Positions 1-8,419 of a stretch of 64,000 bases of DNA are shown one piece after another. This stretch comes from Arcicella aurantiaca (lineage in GTDB: Bacteria > Bacteroidota > Bacteroidia > Cytophagales > Spirosomataceae), in NCBI RefSeq assembly GCF_003148625.1, contig NZ_QGGO01000022.1, positions 1 to 64,000 on the forward strand, in the 5' to 3' direction. The position numbers and the translations under genes were made by a program. Positions within the stretch are counted from its first letter, which is position 1; the number at the start of each line of letters is the position of its first letter. The notes under the pieces are model-generated. The model saw nothing but the letters and a program-made list of their open reading frames with translations. It was not told the origin of the DNA and searched no databases.

Positions 1-2
1 AT

Positions 3-95
3 TTATCAGAATCTAAAACACAAAATGTGGTTACGCTTTGGGAAACAAGAAATGTCGTTACTCTCTGGGAAACAAGAAACATTAATGTTATCTAA
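3..95 (+). CDS. 3' end of an unidentified gene with a 9-residue tandem repeat (partial)
   Basis: An open frame enters from the left edge and stops at TAA 93-95. Its last 30 codons include two copies of the nonapeptide NVVTLWETR followed by NINVI. The two copies are encoded by a 27-bp tandem repeat (24-50 and 51-77). The differences I can see between the copies fall at third codon positions and are synonymous, which favours a translated frame. The protein family is not recognised and the upstream part lies outside the window. It could still be a chance open frame in a DNA repeat. Confidence 0.5.
   Translation, partial: LSESKTQNVVTLWETRNVVTLWETRNINVI
24..77 (+). repeat. 27-bp tandem repeat, two copies
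   Basis: Two adjacent 27-bp units share the core CTGGGAAACAAGA or TTGGGAAACAAGA. They lie inside the partial reading frame that ends at 95 and encode a repeated nonapeptide. Between 96 and 277 I see no gene, only AT-rich sequence. Confidence 0.7.
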
Positions 96-277
96 ATACA
101 GATATACTTTATATAAGTATTTCACAACAATAAGAGAAAGCTCCACAGAACTATTTTTCATTAGAAAAAAGGGTATATTACTTAAACAGTTATTTTAAAT
201 AGAATCCACAAAAAAAACTCCCCCTCATACCTGTTATTAATACATGCAAGAGAAGGAGAATTTTGTAAAGCTATTAT

Positions 278-298
278 ATTTTTCTTAGAAAGAAAAAT
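278..298 (-). terminator. possible weak terminator after the DUF5686 gene
   Basis: A perfect 9-bp stem (ATTTTTCTT / AAGAAAAAT) with a 3-nt loop overlaps the stop codon of the minus-strand gene that ends at 285. The stem is almost all A-T, so termination is uncertain. Confidence 0.3.
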
Positions 299-2858
299 GT
301 ACAGAAGCTTTTAATGCAAAAGATTGTGGTAAATCTCCATTAGGAGCTTTATGGTCAAGATAGGTTAAGCGATGAAATGCTTGTAACCTAAATATTTTAA
401 AGATATTGTCGATGCCGTACCCAACTTCTACGTATGGAATGTTGGGTTCAAGAGCCGAGAAATTATATCTTGGACGAATGATGGGATTTCCATCTTTATC
501 AAAGGTTCGTCTTGGGTTAATTACAGGTATCGCTTCTTTCATTAAGTCAAGATTATCTTGACGTTGACTACCGAATAACACATTGGCTGATGCTATCAAA
601 CGCCATTTCAATTGCCTAATGGCAGGAATGCGGTTGAATAGTAATCCCTCGAAATTGTGATTGTAATTTAAAGACACAAATTTGTCACTCACAAATTCAA
701 AAAAGTGCATCGTATTGAAAGCGGCTCTATTGTAAAACAAGGTCTGATTTCCCAAATGTGGAAATAAGAGTGGAGCAGGTAATTCGGAAGGAATATAACC
801 TGCTTGAACAGTATAGTCTGAACGACCAAATGAGCCTACACGAAATGACTGATATATTTTTGCGGTGATGCGTTGATAATTAAAATTGCTACCCAATACT
901 CCTTTCATTCCGTGTTGATATACAATGGAAATTACGGGAATTCTTTTGGCACCCAAAGAGATTCGCTCGTTGCCGTCCATTAAAAAGGTTTCATTTTTAG
1001 CATATCTTGCTTCTACTGTAATGAAACTATCGTCATAACCATCTAATGATGGAGATTTGGGACCTAATTCTGGCTGAGTTCTAAACTGAAAATTAAATAA
1101 TGGGTCGAAATTTCGAGTAGTAAATGCTATATTAAAGGAAATTCCTTTGGTTGGCTCTGTCTTCAAAAAGATTTCACTTTCTCGGCGATAATACGCTCCC
1201 GTGAAACGCCCCCAACGAGTAAATGCGTAGAAAATCTTGTTGTCTCCTATCAATTCAGGGGTTAACCCTATCCGTTCAAGGTCATAGCTGTGTTTAATTC
1301 CAGCAACAGTCCAATGACGACGAGACAAGATATAATCCATTTCTCCGCCATATTTAAAAACTAAATCTTTGGTACCAAATCCAAGCCAACCTTTTAGTAT
1401 CCATTTTTTATCAAAACCAGCTAAGGTTTTAAAGCCAAAACGTGTACGAAGACCTTCTTCGGAATTTACAGCAAAAAGATTTATATAAGGCCCTACGGCA
1501 AACTTATTTCCAAAACGTTTGTAACCGCTTGCTATAATTTCGGCAATTTCAACGTATGTTTTTACAATTGGTACATTTCTTACGGTATCAATCAATTTTG
1601 CAGCAAGAATATCTTGTGCCGAAAGTGATTCATGACGTGCATTTAACCAAAAATTAGGGTCTGGTTCTTTAGAATCTTCTGCAACTTCAACGGGAATATC
1701 ATAAAAAGGTAAATCTCTTGGCTGATTGATTACAAAATTTTTATTGGAAATATACATTTTCAATAACATACCTGCGGAGTTTTTAGAAATCTCTGCAATA
1801 TCAATCAAAAAACGGGTTTTAGCGGGTAACCAAGCCCCTTCTTCTGTTTTCTCTAACTCTTGTGATATTTTAATTTTATCGATAAAGTTGATATTGGCTT
1901 GCTTTCCGATGGTTGCGTCTATTTGCACAAGGGCATACGAAGTGGTGTCGATATATGCTTTTCCTACAAATACTAAATCTTTATCATTTTTAGGGTCAAA
2001 TTCCATTCCATAACAAATATGACCGTCCACATCTGTCGTATCTGAAATATACCACGCATAAGTCCCTTTCCAGTTATTTCCAACTGGCGAAATAATATCT
2101 TTACCCAAAAAAGGAACGAAATTATCATAAAAATTATAGTTAGCAAATATGTTTCCGCCCACCAATTGAGATATAAAACTTCCTTCTTTTACACCCACTC
2201 CTTTAATATTATTTTTTAAAACAACCTCTTTTTTACGATTTGGCGTTTCTCGAAAATAAAATTTTGAAAGTGTCTCAGAAATAAATGTTGGAATAACAGC
2301 CTTTCCATCTTCACCAGCAATTTTTTCAAACTTTTCAATTGCTCCTTGAATTTGCTTCATGATTTTTTTTTCCTTAAACTTATCGGAAATATTGTCAACG
2401 TCTAATTCCATTTTTGAATATGAATCATACTCAAATGCGGTCAAACGTTTACGGTCATTCTTTTCTGCATTTTCACGAAGTCTTCTTAAAATTTTAAAAG
2501 CGGGATTTTCTCCAGAATAAACAACTACTTCATCCAAGGATTTTGCTTCTGCTTGCATCTGAAAATCGATTGTCTGTGCCGTAACAGTTTTATTAATGGC
2601 TTTAGATTTCTTCTTATAATTGACTGTACTTACATAAATAGAGTCAGAAAGGAATTTAGTTTTGATTGTATAAACACCATCAAAATTTGTTTGAGCTCCT
2701 ACATTTAGTCCTTTTAAACCAACCGATGCAAAAGGTAGTGGGTCGCCATTTTTAGCGTCCGTGATTCGTCCTGTAATCGTATATTGGGCAAAAATTGCTT
2801 GGTGTGTAAAAACGACTATACAGAATATCAGTAGTTTAATTAATTTATGTTGAATCAT
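285..2858 (-). CDS. DUF5686 / carboxypeptidase-regulatory-like outer membrane protein
   Basis: Predicted outer membrane protein of 857 residues. Starting at the ATG at 2858 gives a clean signal peptide (MIQHKLIKLLIFCIVVF then a cut after AQ near residue 25); an in-frame start at 2933 would bury it. Residues about 27-110 look like a carboxypeptidase regulatory-like beta-sandwich (GRITDAKNGDPLPFASV, NFDGVYTI). The rest resembles DUF5686, ending in aromatic-rich beta-strands and a terminal Phe (KASVHFSF) as in outer membrane barrels. In the family this arrangement is common in Bacteroidota and the function is unknown. It stands alone on the minus strand, with 215 bp of featureless sequence before rdgB. 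Confidence 0.85.
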   Translation of the reverse strand: MIQHKLIKLLIFCIVVFTHQAIFAQYTITGRITDAKNGDPLPFASVGLKGLNVGAQTNFDGVYTIKTKFLSDSIYVSTVNYKKKSKAINKTVTAQTIDFQMQAEAKSLDEVVVYSGENPAFKILRRLRENAEKNDRKRLTAFEYDSYSKMELDVDNISDKFKEKKIMKQIQGAIEKFEKIAGEDGKAVIPTFISETLSKFYFRETPNRKKEVVLKNNIKGVGVKEGSFISQLVGGNIFANYNFYDNFVPFLGKDIISPVGNNWKGTYAWYISDTTDVDGHICYGMEFDPKNDKDLVFVGKAYIDTTSYALVQIDATIGKQANINFIDKIKISQELEKTEEGAWLPAKTRFLIDIAEISKNSAGMLLKMYISNKNFVINQPRDLPFYDIPVEVAEDSKEPDPNFWLNARHESLSAQDILAAKLIDTVRNVPIVKTYVEIAEIIASGYKRFGNKFAVGPYINLFAVNSEEGLRTRFGFKTLAGFDKKWILKGWLGFGTKDLVFKYGGEMDYILSRRHWTVAGIKHSYDLERIGLTPELIGDNKIFYAFTRWGRFTGAYYRRESEIFLKTEPTKGISFNIAFTTRNFDPLFNFQFRTQPELGPKSPSLDGYDDSFITVEARYAKNETFLMDGNERISLGAKRIPVISIVYQHGMKGVLGSNFNYQRITAKIYQSFRVGSFGRSDYTVQAGYIPSELPAPLLFPHLGNQTLFYNRAAFNTMHFFEFVSDKFVSLNYNHNFEGLLFNRIPAIRQLKWRLIASANVLFGSQRQDNLDLMKEAIPVINPRRTFDKDGNPIIRPRYNFSALEPNIPYVEVGYGIDNIFKIFRLQAFHRLTYLDHKAPNGDLPQSFALKASVHFSF

Positions 2859-3073
2859 TATAATATTGAAGAGTTTGTTAAGCAATTGGGCTTTTTCTAT
2901 ATCGAAGATAATAGCTTTCGCCATACTTTGCAATTTGGTCGTACTTATCTGACAACTTATCTACACTTATCCCCTATGGCTTTAATATAACACACCATTA
3001 TAAAATCCAGTTTCAGTAAAGTTTGAACATTTTTTAGGACACCTTCCCCTTTTTTACCTCTTTTACAGAGAAA

Positions 3074-3649
3074 CTATTTTAAAAAGTTCATTAATTTCTC
3101 GAATGCCTTTGCTCGATGAGAAATTTTCCCTTTTTCTTCTAATGACATTTCCGCAAATGTTCTATCAAAGCCCTCTGGCATAAAAATTGGGTCATAACCA
3201 AAACCATCCGTTCCTCGTTGTTCTTCAATAATTTGCCCTTCTATTGCTCCTTCAAATTGGCTTATTTTTCCATCTTGAATGAGTGTTATTACGGTTCTGA
3301 ATTGTGCAGAGCGGTCAGACTTTCCTACTAAATTCTTTAATAGTAAATTCATATTATCCGCATGGCTACGTTGTTCTCCTGCATAACGTGCCGAATAAAC
3401 TCCGGGTTCTCTATTCAAAGCATTTACTTCTAAGCCTGAATCATCTGCAAAGCAATTTACCTGATAATGGTCGTATAAATACTGTGCTTTTTGTAATGAA
3501 TTGGCTTCTAAAGTATTTCCCGTCTCTGGCAATTCTTCATTACAATTAATATCTTTTAGACTCAACAAATTAAAACTATCACCCCAAATAGCTTGAATTT
3601 CTTCTAATTTATGAGCGTTATTGGTTGCGAAACATAGTGTTATTTTCAT
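3074..3649 (-). CDS. rdgB: non-canonical purine NTP pyrophosphatase (RdgB/HAM1)
   Basis: House-cleaning enzyme that hydrolyses dITP, ITP and XTP to monophosphates and so keeps deaminated purines out of nucleic acid. At 191 residues it is full length. The family motifs are all present: FATNN at residues 7-11 with Lys14, FADDSGLEV around 68-75 (metal-binding Asp69/Asp70), YSARYAG at 85-91, GFGYDPIF at 149-156 and SHR at 177-179. A strong hairpin terminator lies 16 nt upstream of its ATG, so it is probably not simply read through from the FKBP genes. No Shine-Dalgarno site is obvious. Confidence 0.96.
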   Translation of the reverse strand: MKITLCFATNNAHKLEEIQAIWGDSFNLLSLKDINCNEELPETGNTLEANSLQKAQYLYDHYQVNCFADDSGLEVNALNREPGVYSARYAGEQRSHADNMNLLLKNLVGKSDRSAQFRTVITLIQDGKISQFEGAIEGQIIEEQRGTDGFGYDPIFMPEGFDRTFAEMSLEEKGKISHRAKAFEKLMNFLK

Positions 3650-3664
3650 ATTTAAAACGGAAAA

Positions 3665-3690
3665 AAGCCTTCTCTGTACAGAAAAGGCTT
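3665..3690 (-). terminator. terminator after the first FKBP gene, just before rdgB
   Basis: Thirteen-base arms (3665-3677 and 3678-3690) pair with one mismatch. On the minus strand they are followed by a run of T. It lies between the FKBP gene stop (3713) and the rdgB start (3649). Confidence 0.75.
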
Positions 3691-3712
3691 GATTTGACTC
3701 TAAAAAATATTT

Positions 3713-4591
3713 TTATTTTACTGCTGTAACCTCTATTTCAAACAATAGCGGTGTATATCCCGGAATGGTGCTTTTTCCAGCAGTTCCGTATCCTAATGAT
3801 GATGGAAATATAAATGTTCCTTTATCCCCAACTTTCATCAGTTTTATTGCTTCTTCAAAACCTGCTACATATCCACCACCACCAATAAGGAGTGAAAGGC
3901 TTCCTGAGTCAAATTTATCTGTATAAATCGGGAATCCATTTGAATCTGATGATTTATATTGGTACAAAAATTTACCTGTATAAGCTACGGTTGCTGTTTT
4001 TCCTGTTTTAGCAGTATCTCCTGATGCACTTGTTTTTGTCAATAAATAATTCAAACCAGAAACTGTCTTTTTAACTGGTAAACCTGCAAAATTTGTTTTT
4101 ACATATTCATCTATTTGCTCTGTTTCATTACGTGTTGACAACATAGTTATTTTCATGGCAACAGGCTCAATAGTGGTTGTTGATGTTGATATGGATGGGA
4201 AAACAAACACTGCTGATTCTCCTTCTTTCATGAACGAAACTCCATAATTGGGCAATGTAGTCGAAGACGATGAGTATAAAAGTGTTAATGGTATTTTACG
4301 ATTTAGAGCTGTACTGTCTAAAACTGTTCCATCTAATTTAGTAAATACATAATGAACTTTCACATATTCATTAAATTGAGGGGCTCTTCCTGCTGGGTTC
4401 GACGTCGTAATCTTATAAAATATTGATTCTGGTGATTTTGTAAAAGTTATTCCTTGTGCTGCACCATAAGCTGTAATTTTAGCTAATGTTTCCTCCGAAA
4501 CTTCTGTACTTGGCAATGTACTTTCAACTCCACAAGAACTCAAAAATCCAACGATACTTATTAAAAATATATAAATGATACTTTTGTTCAT
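3713..4591 (-). CDS. FKBP-type peptidyl-prolyl isomerase lipoprotein, two domains
   Basis: Predicted lipoprotein of 292 residues; the signal sequence ends in the lipobox LSSC (Cys20). Two FKBP-like domains follow: a degenerate one at about 70-150 (VKVHYVFTKLDGTVLDST, MKEGESAVFVFPS) and a better conserved one at about 190-292 (MKVGDKGTFIFPSSLGYG, STIPGYTPLLFEIEV). Such proteins isomerise X-Pro bonds or act as periplasmic chaperones; that role is inferred from the family. It follows the next FKBP gene by 12 nt, so the two form one transcription unit. Similar layout in three consecutive genes suggests duplication. Confidence 0.9.
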   Translation of the reverse strand: MNKSIIYIFLISIVGFLSSCGVESTLPSTEVSEETLAKITAYGAAQGITFTKSPESIFYKITTSNPAGRAPQFNEYVKVHYVFTKLDGTVLDSTALNRKIPLTLLYSSSSTTLPNYGVSFMKEGESAVFVFPSISTSTTTIEPVAMKITMLSTRNETEQIDEYVKTNFAGLPVKKTVSGLNYLLTKTSASGDTAKTGKTATVAYTGKFLYQYKSSDSNGFPIYTDKFDSGSLSLLIGGGGYVAGFEEAIKLMKVGDKGTFIFPSSLGYGTAGKSTIPGYTPLLFEIEVTAVK

Positions 4592-4603
4592 AATTTGCTG
4601 TGT

Positions 4604-5512
4604 TTATTTATCTTTCAAAGCTACAATTTCAATATCAAAAATTAGAGGTGATTCCCCCGGCACTTTACTACCACTTCCTGTTCTTCCATAGCCCAGTCCT
4701 GATGGGAAAATAATGGTTGCTTTTTCTCCAAGTCTCATTTTGGCAACACCAATTAAAAAACCTTGTACAAATGAGTTTGAACCTCCTACTGTATAGTTTA
4801 ACGAATCAGTTTTGTTTACATTGCTATCAAAAACGTAACCGTTCAAAAGTCTTCCTGTGTATTTTAATTTTGCTACTTTACCTGTCACTAAATCTGCCGC
4901 TCCGTCTTTTACTCTGATATAACGCACATAGTTTGTATAACCCGTTGTTGTACTCACAGCCTCTACTTTCTCCGTTACATTAATTTTATTTTGTGCAACG
5001 TAAGCATCAATATTTTGCTCTTCTCCATACGTTTTGAAAAATGTAATATCACATCTTACTGGTGAGTTTGCAGGTAAATTAGAAAAACTTTGACTTCCTC
5101 CTGCCAATTCTGAAGGCAAAATAAAGGTTGCTTGTTCTCCCTCTTTCATTAGTAGCAACATTTTCAGAAATATATTCGTATTTGAACCATTATGAAAAAA
5201 CACAAATGGTTGATTTTTAGCAACCGACGAACTTGCAATTACACTATCCGTCAATGATTTTATAACATAATGCAAACGTATTGTATCTCCATAAATCATT
5301 TGTCTTCCTGTAGGATTCGACTTTGTGATAGCATAATAAACTCCATTAGTAGCCTTTTGCATGGTCAGTTTTTGGCTACTGATATACTGCTGAATTTTAG
5401 CCTCATTTTGTTGTACAATAAGGTCATCTTCCAAAACAACTTTTGACAGACAAGAACTCAACGAGTAAATTAATACTCCTAACGCTAAACTTTGTAATAA
5501 TCTGATTTTCAT
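4604..5512 (-). CDS. FKBP-type peptidyl-prolyl isomerase lipoprotein, two domains
   Basis: Lipoprotein of 302 residues with lipobox LSSC (Cys21). The N-terminal FKBP-like domain (about 70-155) is degenerate (IRLHYVIKSLTDSVIASS, MKEGEQATFILPSEL). The C-terminal domain (about 200-300) keeps the family pattern KYTGRLLNGYVFDSN, MRLGEKATIIFPSGLGYG and VPGESPLIFDIEIV. It is first in a two-gene unit with the FKBP gene ending at 3713. The 182-bp gap upstream contains a weak stem (TTAGATTA / TAATCTAA near 5618-5625 and 5677-5684) that may end transcription of the third FKBP gene. Confidence 0.9.
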   Translation of the reverse strand: MKIRLLQSLALGVLIYSLSSCLSKVVLEDDLIVQQNEAKIQQYISSQKLTMQKATNGVYYAITKSNPTGRQMIYGDTIRLHYVIKSLTDSVIASSSVAKNQPFVFFHNGSNTNIFLKMLLLMKEGEQATFILPSELAGGSQSFSNLPANSPVRCDITFFKTYGEEQNIDAYVAQNKINVTEKVEAVSTTTGYTNYVRYIRVKDGAADLVTGKVAKLKYTGRLLNGYVFDSNVNKTDSLNYTVGGSNSFVQGFLIGVAKMRLGEKATIIFPSGLGYGRTGSGSKVPGESPLIFDIEIVALKDK

Positions 5513-5694
5513 TATATTATCTCAATATCAGAGACATAATTTTAGTTTCTATATAAAACGCAAAATAACGAATTTGATTGCGAATATTGGCGTTAAAAAC
5601 TGTTAAAAAGAAAAGGATTAGATTATAGACAAGGAGTTTTTTCAATTATTATGAAATAACTAAGCTCCAAAGCCATTAATCTAACCCTATAAAA

Positions 5695-6561
5695 TTATTG
5701 TCCAGCTGGTTTGAAATCCAACAATTCAACTTCAAATACTAAAGGAGTATTACCCGGAATTGGTCCACCACCTTGTTCTCCGTAACCAATAGCTGGAGGA
5801 ATCACGAATGTTGCTTTTCCACCTTTTTTCATCAACATCAATGCTTCGTTGAAACCCGGAATCATTCCACCAATTGGCATATCAATTCCTTTGTTTTGGT
5901 CGAAGATTTTTCCGTCTAAGAATTTACCTACATAGTTACATTTACAAACATCTCCATTTTTAGGGCTATTACCTGTTCCTTCTTGTGCAACTGTATATTG
6001 TAAGCCTGATGCAGTAGTCTTGAATGTTAAGCCTGTTTTCTTCACATAATCAGCAATCAATTGTGGTAATTGAGCTTTACGAGCATCAGATTCTACTTTT
6101 GCTTTTGCTTGCTCAGCTGCCATATCTTTCTCAAATTCAGCTTTTGACTGTACTTTCAAGATTTTGATTGAATATTTAATATCTGTACCTTTTTTCAAGA
6201 ATGGAGGTAATTGACCACCTGCTTTAGCGATTGAATCTACGGGTACATAAATTGTTGCACTATCTCCAACTGATAATAAACGTAAACCATCTTGTAATGA
6301 ACCTTTATATCCAGCTTGTCCAACAGGTTGAACCATGTCACGAGCAGGTTTTGTTACATCAATTGATTCTTGAAGAAGTGAATCTGATGATGTTTTAATA
6401 CGGATTAAAAAAGATACAATATCACCTTCCTTTAATTTTTTAGCTTTATCGTCATGGCTATGAATTTGGATTTTCACACCCTCTTTTACTTCAACACGAT
6501 TTTGGTTACAGCCCACCAATGCACTGGCAGCAAGCATTACTACACTTAGTTTTTTTAACAT
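5695..6561 (-). CDS. FKBP-type peptidyl-prolyl isomerase lipoprotein, two domains
   Basis: Lipoprotein of 288 residues with lipobox LVGC (Cys18). A degenerate FKBP-like domain (about 45-135) is joined by a charged, probably helical linker (EFEKDMAAEQAKAKVESDAR) to a well conserved FKBP domain at about 180-285 (CKCNYVGKFLDGKIFDQN, MKKGGKATFVIPPAIGYG, GPIPGNTPLVFEVELLDF). This is the most canonical of the three neighbouring FKBP proteins and the likeliest active isomerase. It lies 81 bp downstream of nrnA, with a repeat between. Confidence 0.93.
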   Translation of the reverse strand: MLKKLSVVMLAASALVGCNQNRVEVKEGVKIQIHSHDDKAKKLKEGDIVSFLIRIKTSSDSLLQESIDVTKPARDMVQPVGQAGYKGSLQDGLRLLSVGDSATIYVPVDSIAKAGGQLPPFLKKGTDIKYSIKILKVQSKAEFEKDMAAEQAKAKVESDARKAQLPQLIADYVKKTGLTFKTTASGLQYTVAQEGTGNSPKNGDVCKCNYVGKFLDGKIFDQNKGIDMPIGGMIPGFNEALMLMKKGGKATFVIPPAIGYGEQGGGPIPGNTPLVFEVELLDFKPAGQ

Positions 6562-6580
6562 TTTTTTGTTTTTTATTCGT

Positions 6581-6645
6581 TAGTTGTTTATTACTGGTTA
6601 TCTGTTATCGGTCACTGGTTATTAGGCATTGAGAACCAATAACTA
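6581..6645. repeat. TTATTGGTTA / TTATCAGT family intergenic repeat
   Basis: Text-like sequence made of variants of ACTGGTTAT, CTGTTATC and GGTTATTAG, with a complementary CCAATAACTAA at the end. The stop codon of nrnA (TAG, complement of 6643-6645) is part of it. The same vocabulary recurs at 8291, 15280, 19269 and 62461. Confidence 0.6.
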
Positions 6646-7668
6646 ACTCTTCACCGCCAAAAGACTTTCTTGATATTCGGGTAAAATACTTAATAATTTT
6701 TCAACGGTTGCTTCAAGCCCAATACCTGTGGTTTTTCCGCCTGAGGCATTTTTATGTCCACCTCCACTAAAATGTTTTGAGGCGATTTGATTCACCGCAA
6801 ATTCTTCTACCGAACGGAATGACATTTTCACAGCTTCGGGTCTATCCACAATTATTACAGACATCACAACGCCTTCAATTTGTAAACCGTAGTTTACAAT
6901 TCCTTCGGTATCTCCTGTTTGTGAATTAAATCTTTTTAGCTCTTCTGCAGTTACGGTAAAATACGCCACTCGGTATTGAGGAAGGACTACTAATTTTTCA
7001 GATAACACATATCCTAAAAACTTCATTCGTTCCATTGTCGAACTATCATAAATACGCCGATGAATCAGATTGGTATTTACGCCCAACTCCATAATATCTG
7101 CCGCAATACGATGCACCGCTGGCGTAGTGCTTGGATGGCGGAATGACCCTGTATCTGTCATAATTCCTGCGTAAAGACACTCACAAATTTCAACATCCAA
7201 CAAGTCTTTATCTCCCAATAATTCTATCAATTGAAATATAAGTTGAGCCGTTGCTGCTGCTTTAATGTCATGATAAACAAATTGAGCAAAATCTTCTGGA
7301 AAAGTATGATGGTCAATCATTACTTTTATCGCTTTAGATTGTCTCACTGGCTCAGCCATTGACTCTATGCGTGCCAAAACCGAGAAGTCGAGGCAAAAAA
7401 TAATATCTGCATGGGCAATAGCATGATTTGTTTTACCTCGAAGACGATAATCTTCGTAATTAATAACCTCTTCATTTCCAGCCATCCAAGCAATAAACTT
7501 CGGATAGTCAGACGGGGTAATTACGGTAACTTTATGTCCTTTCTTTTTAAGATACCCAGCCAAACCCAATGATGAACCCAGTGCATCTGCATCAGGTTTA
7601 AAATGAGTTGTGATGACAATGTTTCGGGGCGTGCTAATTAACTCACGAAAGGCTTCCAGATTTTGCAT
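6643..7668 (-). CDS. nrnA: DHH-family phosphoesterase, NrnA-like oligoribonuclease / pAp phosphatase
   Basis: Soluble 341-residue phosphoesterase. The ATG at 7668 is preferred to an in-frame TTG at 7689. DHH-family motifs are clear: THFKPDADALGSSLG near the N-terminus, FCLDFS, the DHH signature in MIDHHTFPEDF, TDTGSFRHPST, and the DHHA1 glycine-rich motif GGGHKNASGG. NrnA enzymes degrade nano-RNA and dephosphorylate 3'-phosphoadenosine 5'-phosphate; which activity dominates cannot be read here. Its stop codon lies inside an intergenic repeat, so the C-terminus may have been reset by the repeat. Confidence 0.9.
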   Translation of the reverse strand: MQNLEAFRELISTPRNIVITTHFKPDADALGSSLGLAGYLKKKGHKVTVITPSDYPKFIAWMAGNEEVINYEDYRLRGKTNHAIAHADIIFCLDFSVLARIESMAEPVRQSKAIKVMIDHHTFPEDFAQFVYHDIKAAATAQLIFQLIELLGDKDLLDVEICECLYAGIMTDTGSFRHPSTTPAVHRIAADIMELGVNTNLIHRRIYDSSTMERMKFLGYVLSEKLVVLPQYRVAYFTVTAEELKRFNSQTGDTEGIVNYGLQIEGVVMSVIIVDRPEAVKMSFRSVEEFAVNQIASKHFSGGGHKNASGGKTTGIGLEATVEKLLSILPEYQESLLAVKS

Positions 7669-7799
7669 TTGTTTTGATAGCGGTTGCAATTAATAGCTGA
7701 TTACATTTAGAATATACTGAATGAAATTAAACTAATAATCTAAAACCAAAAAATGAAGGACAAAGTTAGGCAGAAATCTTCATAAAAAAGACGGTAACG

Positions 7800-7830
7800 T
7801 TTCTAAAACAGTTTAGGTTGCGTAATTTTG
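7800..7830 (+). promoter_or_regulatory. probable ndk promoter
   Basis: TAATTTTG at 7823-7830 matches the Bacteroidota -7 element TAnnTTTG, with an imperfect -33 TTTC about 19 nt upstream. It lies 36 nt before the ndk ATG. Confidence 0.55.
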
Positions 7831-7866
7831 TAAAAAAAATTGAATTATCACTTAAAGACCTATCGC

Positions 7867-8286
7867 ATGGCAACTAACAGAACATTCACGATGATTAAAC
7901 CTGACGCAGTGGCTGACGGTAACTCTGGGGCAATTATTAAAATGATTGAGGAGGCAGGCTTCCGAATCGTGGCGATGAAAAAAGCATTATTAACACAAAC
8001 TCGTGCAGGAGAATTTTATGCAGTTCATGCTGAAAGACCATTTTACGCTGATTTATGTGAATATATGTCTTCTGGAGCGATTGTTCCTATGATTTTGGAG
8101 AAAGAAAATGCAGTGGCTGATTTCCGTAAGTTAATTGGTGCAACTGACCCAACTAAAGCTGATGAAGGAACTATCCGTAAATTATTTGCTAAATCAATGA
8201 GTGCAAATGCTATTCATGGTTCAGATTCTGATGAAAATGCAGCAATTGAAAGCTCATTTTTCTTTGCAGGTTTAGAGCAGTTTTAA
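7867..8286 (+). CDS. ndk: nucleoside diphosphate kinase
   Basis: Transfers the gamma-phosphate of ATP to other nucleoside diphosphates through a phosphohistidine. The ATG at 7867 gives the standard 139-residue protein; an upstream ATG at 7840 in frame would add nine residues not seen in the family. Motifs: [11 protein letters not shown] at the N-terminus, and NAIHGSDS with catalytic His117. It is a single-gene unit, convergent with ftsA across a long heptamer repeat. Confidence 0.97.
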   Translation: MATNRTFTMIKPDAVADGNSGAIIKMIEEAGFRIVAMKKALLTQTRAGEFYAVHAERPFYADLCEYMSSGAIVPMILEKENAVADFRKLIGATDPTKADEGTIRKLFAKSMSANAIHGSDSDENAAIESSFFFAGLEQF

Positions 8287-8290
8287 TTTT

Positions 8291-8339
8291 ATCAGTTATC
8301 AGTTATCAGTTATCAGTTATCAGTTATCAGTTATCAGTT
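8291..8339 (+). repeat. seven perfect tandem copies of ATCAGTT
   Basis: The heptamer ATCAGTT is repeated seven times without error, starting 5 nt after the ndk stop codon. A perfect heptamer tract should vary in copy number by replication slippage. Confidence 0.95.
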
Positions 8340-8419
8340 TAAAAGATGATTTCTTGAATTGAAGTTCAATAATCAATTTATAATTTACTGATAATTGATA
8401 ACTGTTTACTGAAATCTGT
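8340..8419. repeat. right arm of the ndk/ftsA intergenic inverted repeat
   Basis: The segment near 8388-8417 (ACTGATAATTGATAACTG and TTTACTG) is complementary to the heptamer tract. The transcript of either convergent gene could therefore fold into a long imperfect hairpin and terminate there. Confidence 0.55.

Noticed and set aside
8291-8339. Heptamer tract as a CRISPR-like array
   Set aside because: Units are 7 bp with no spacers.
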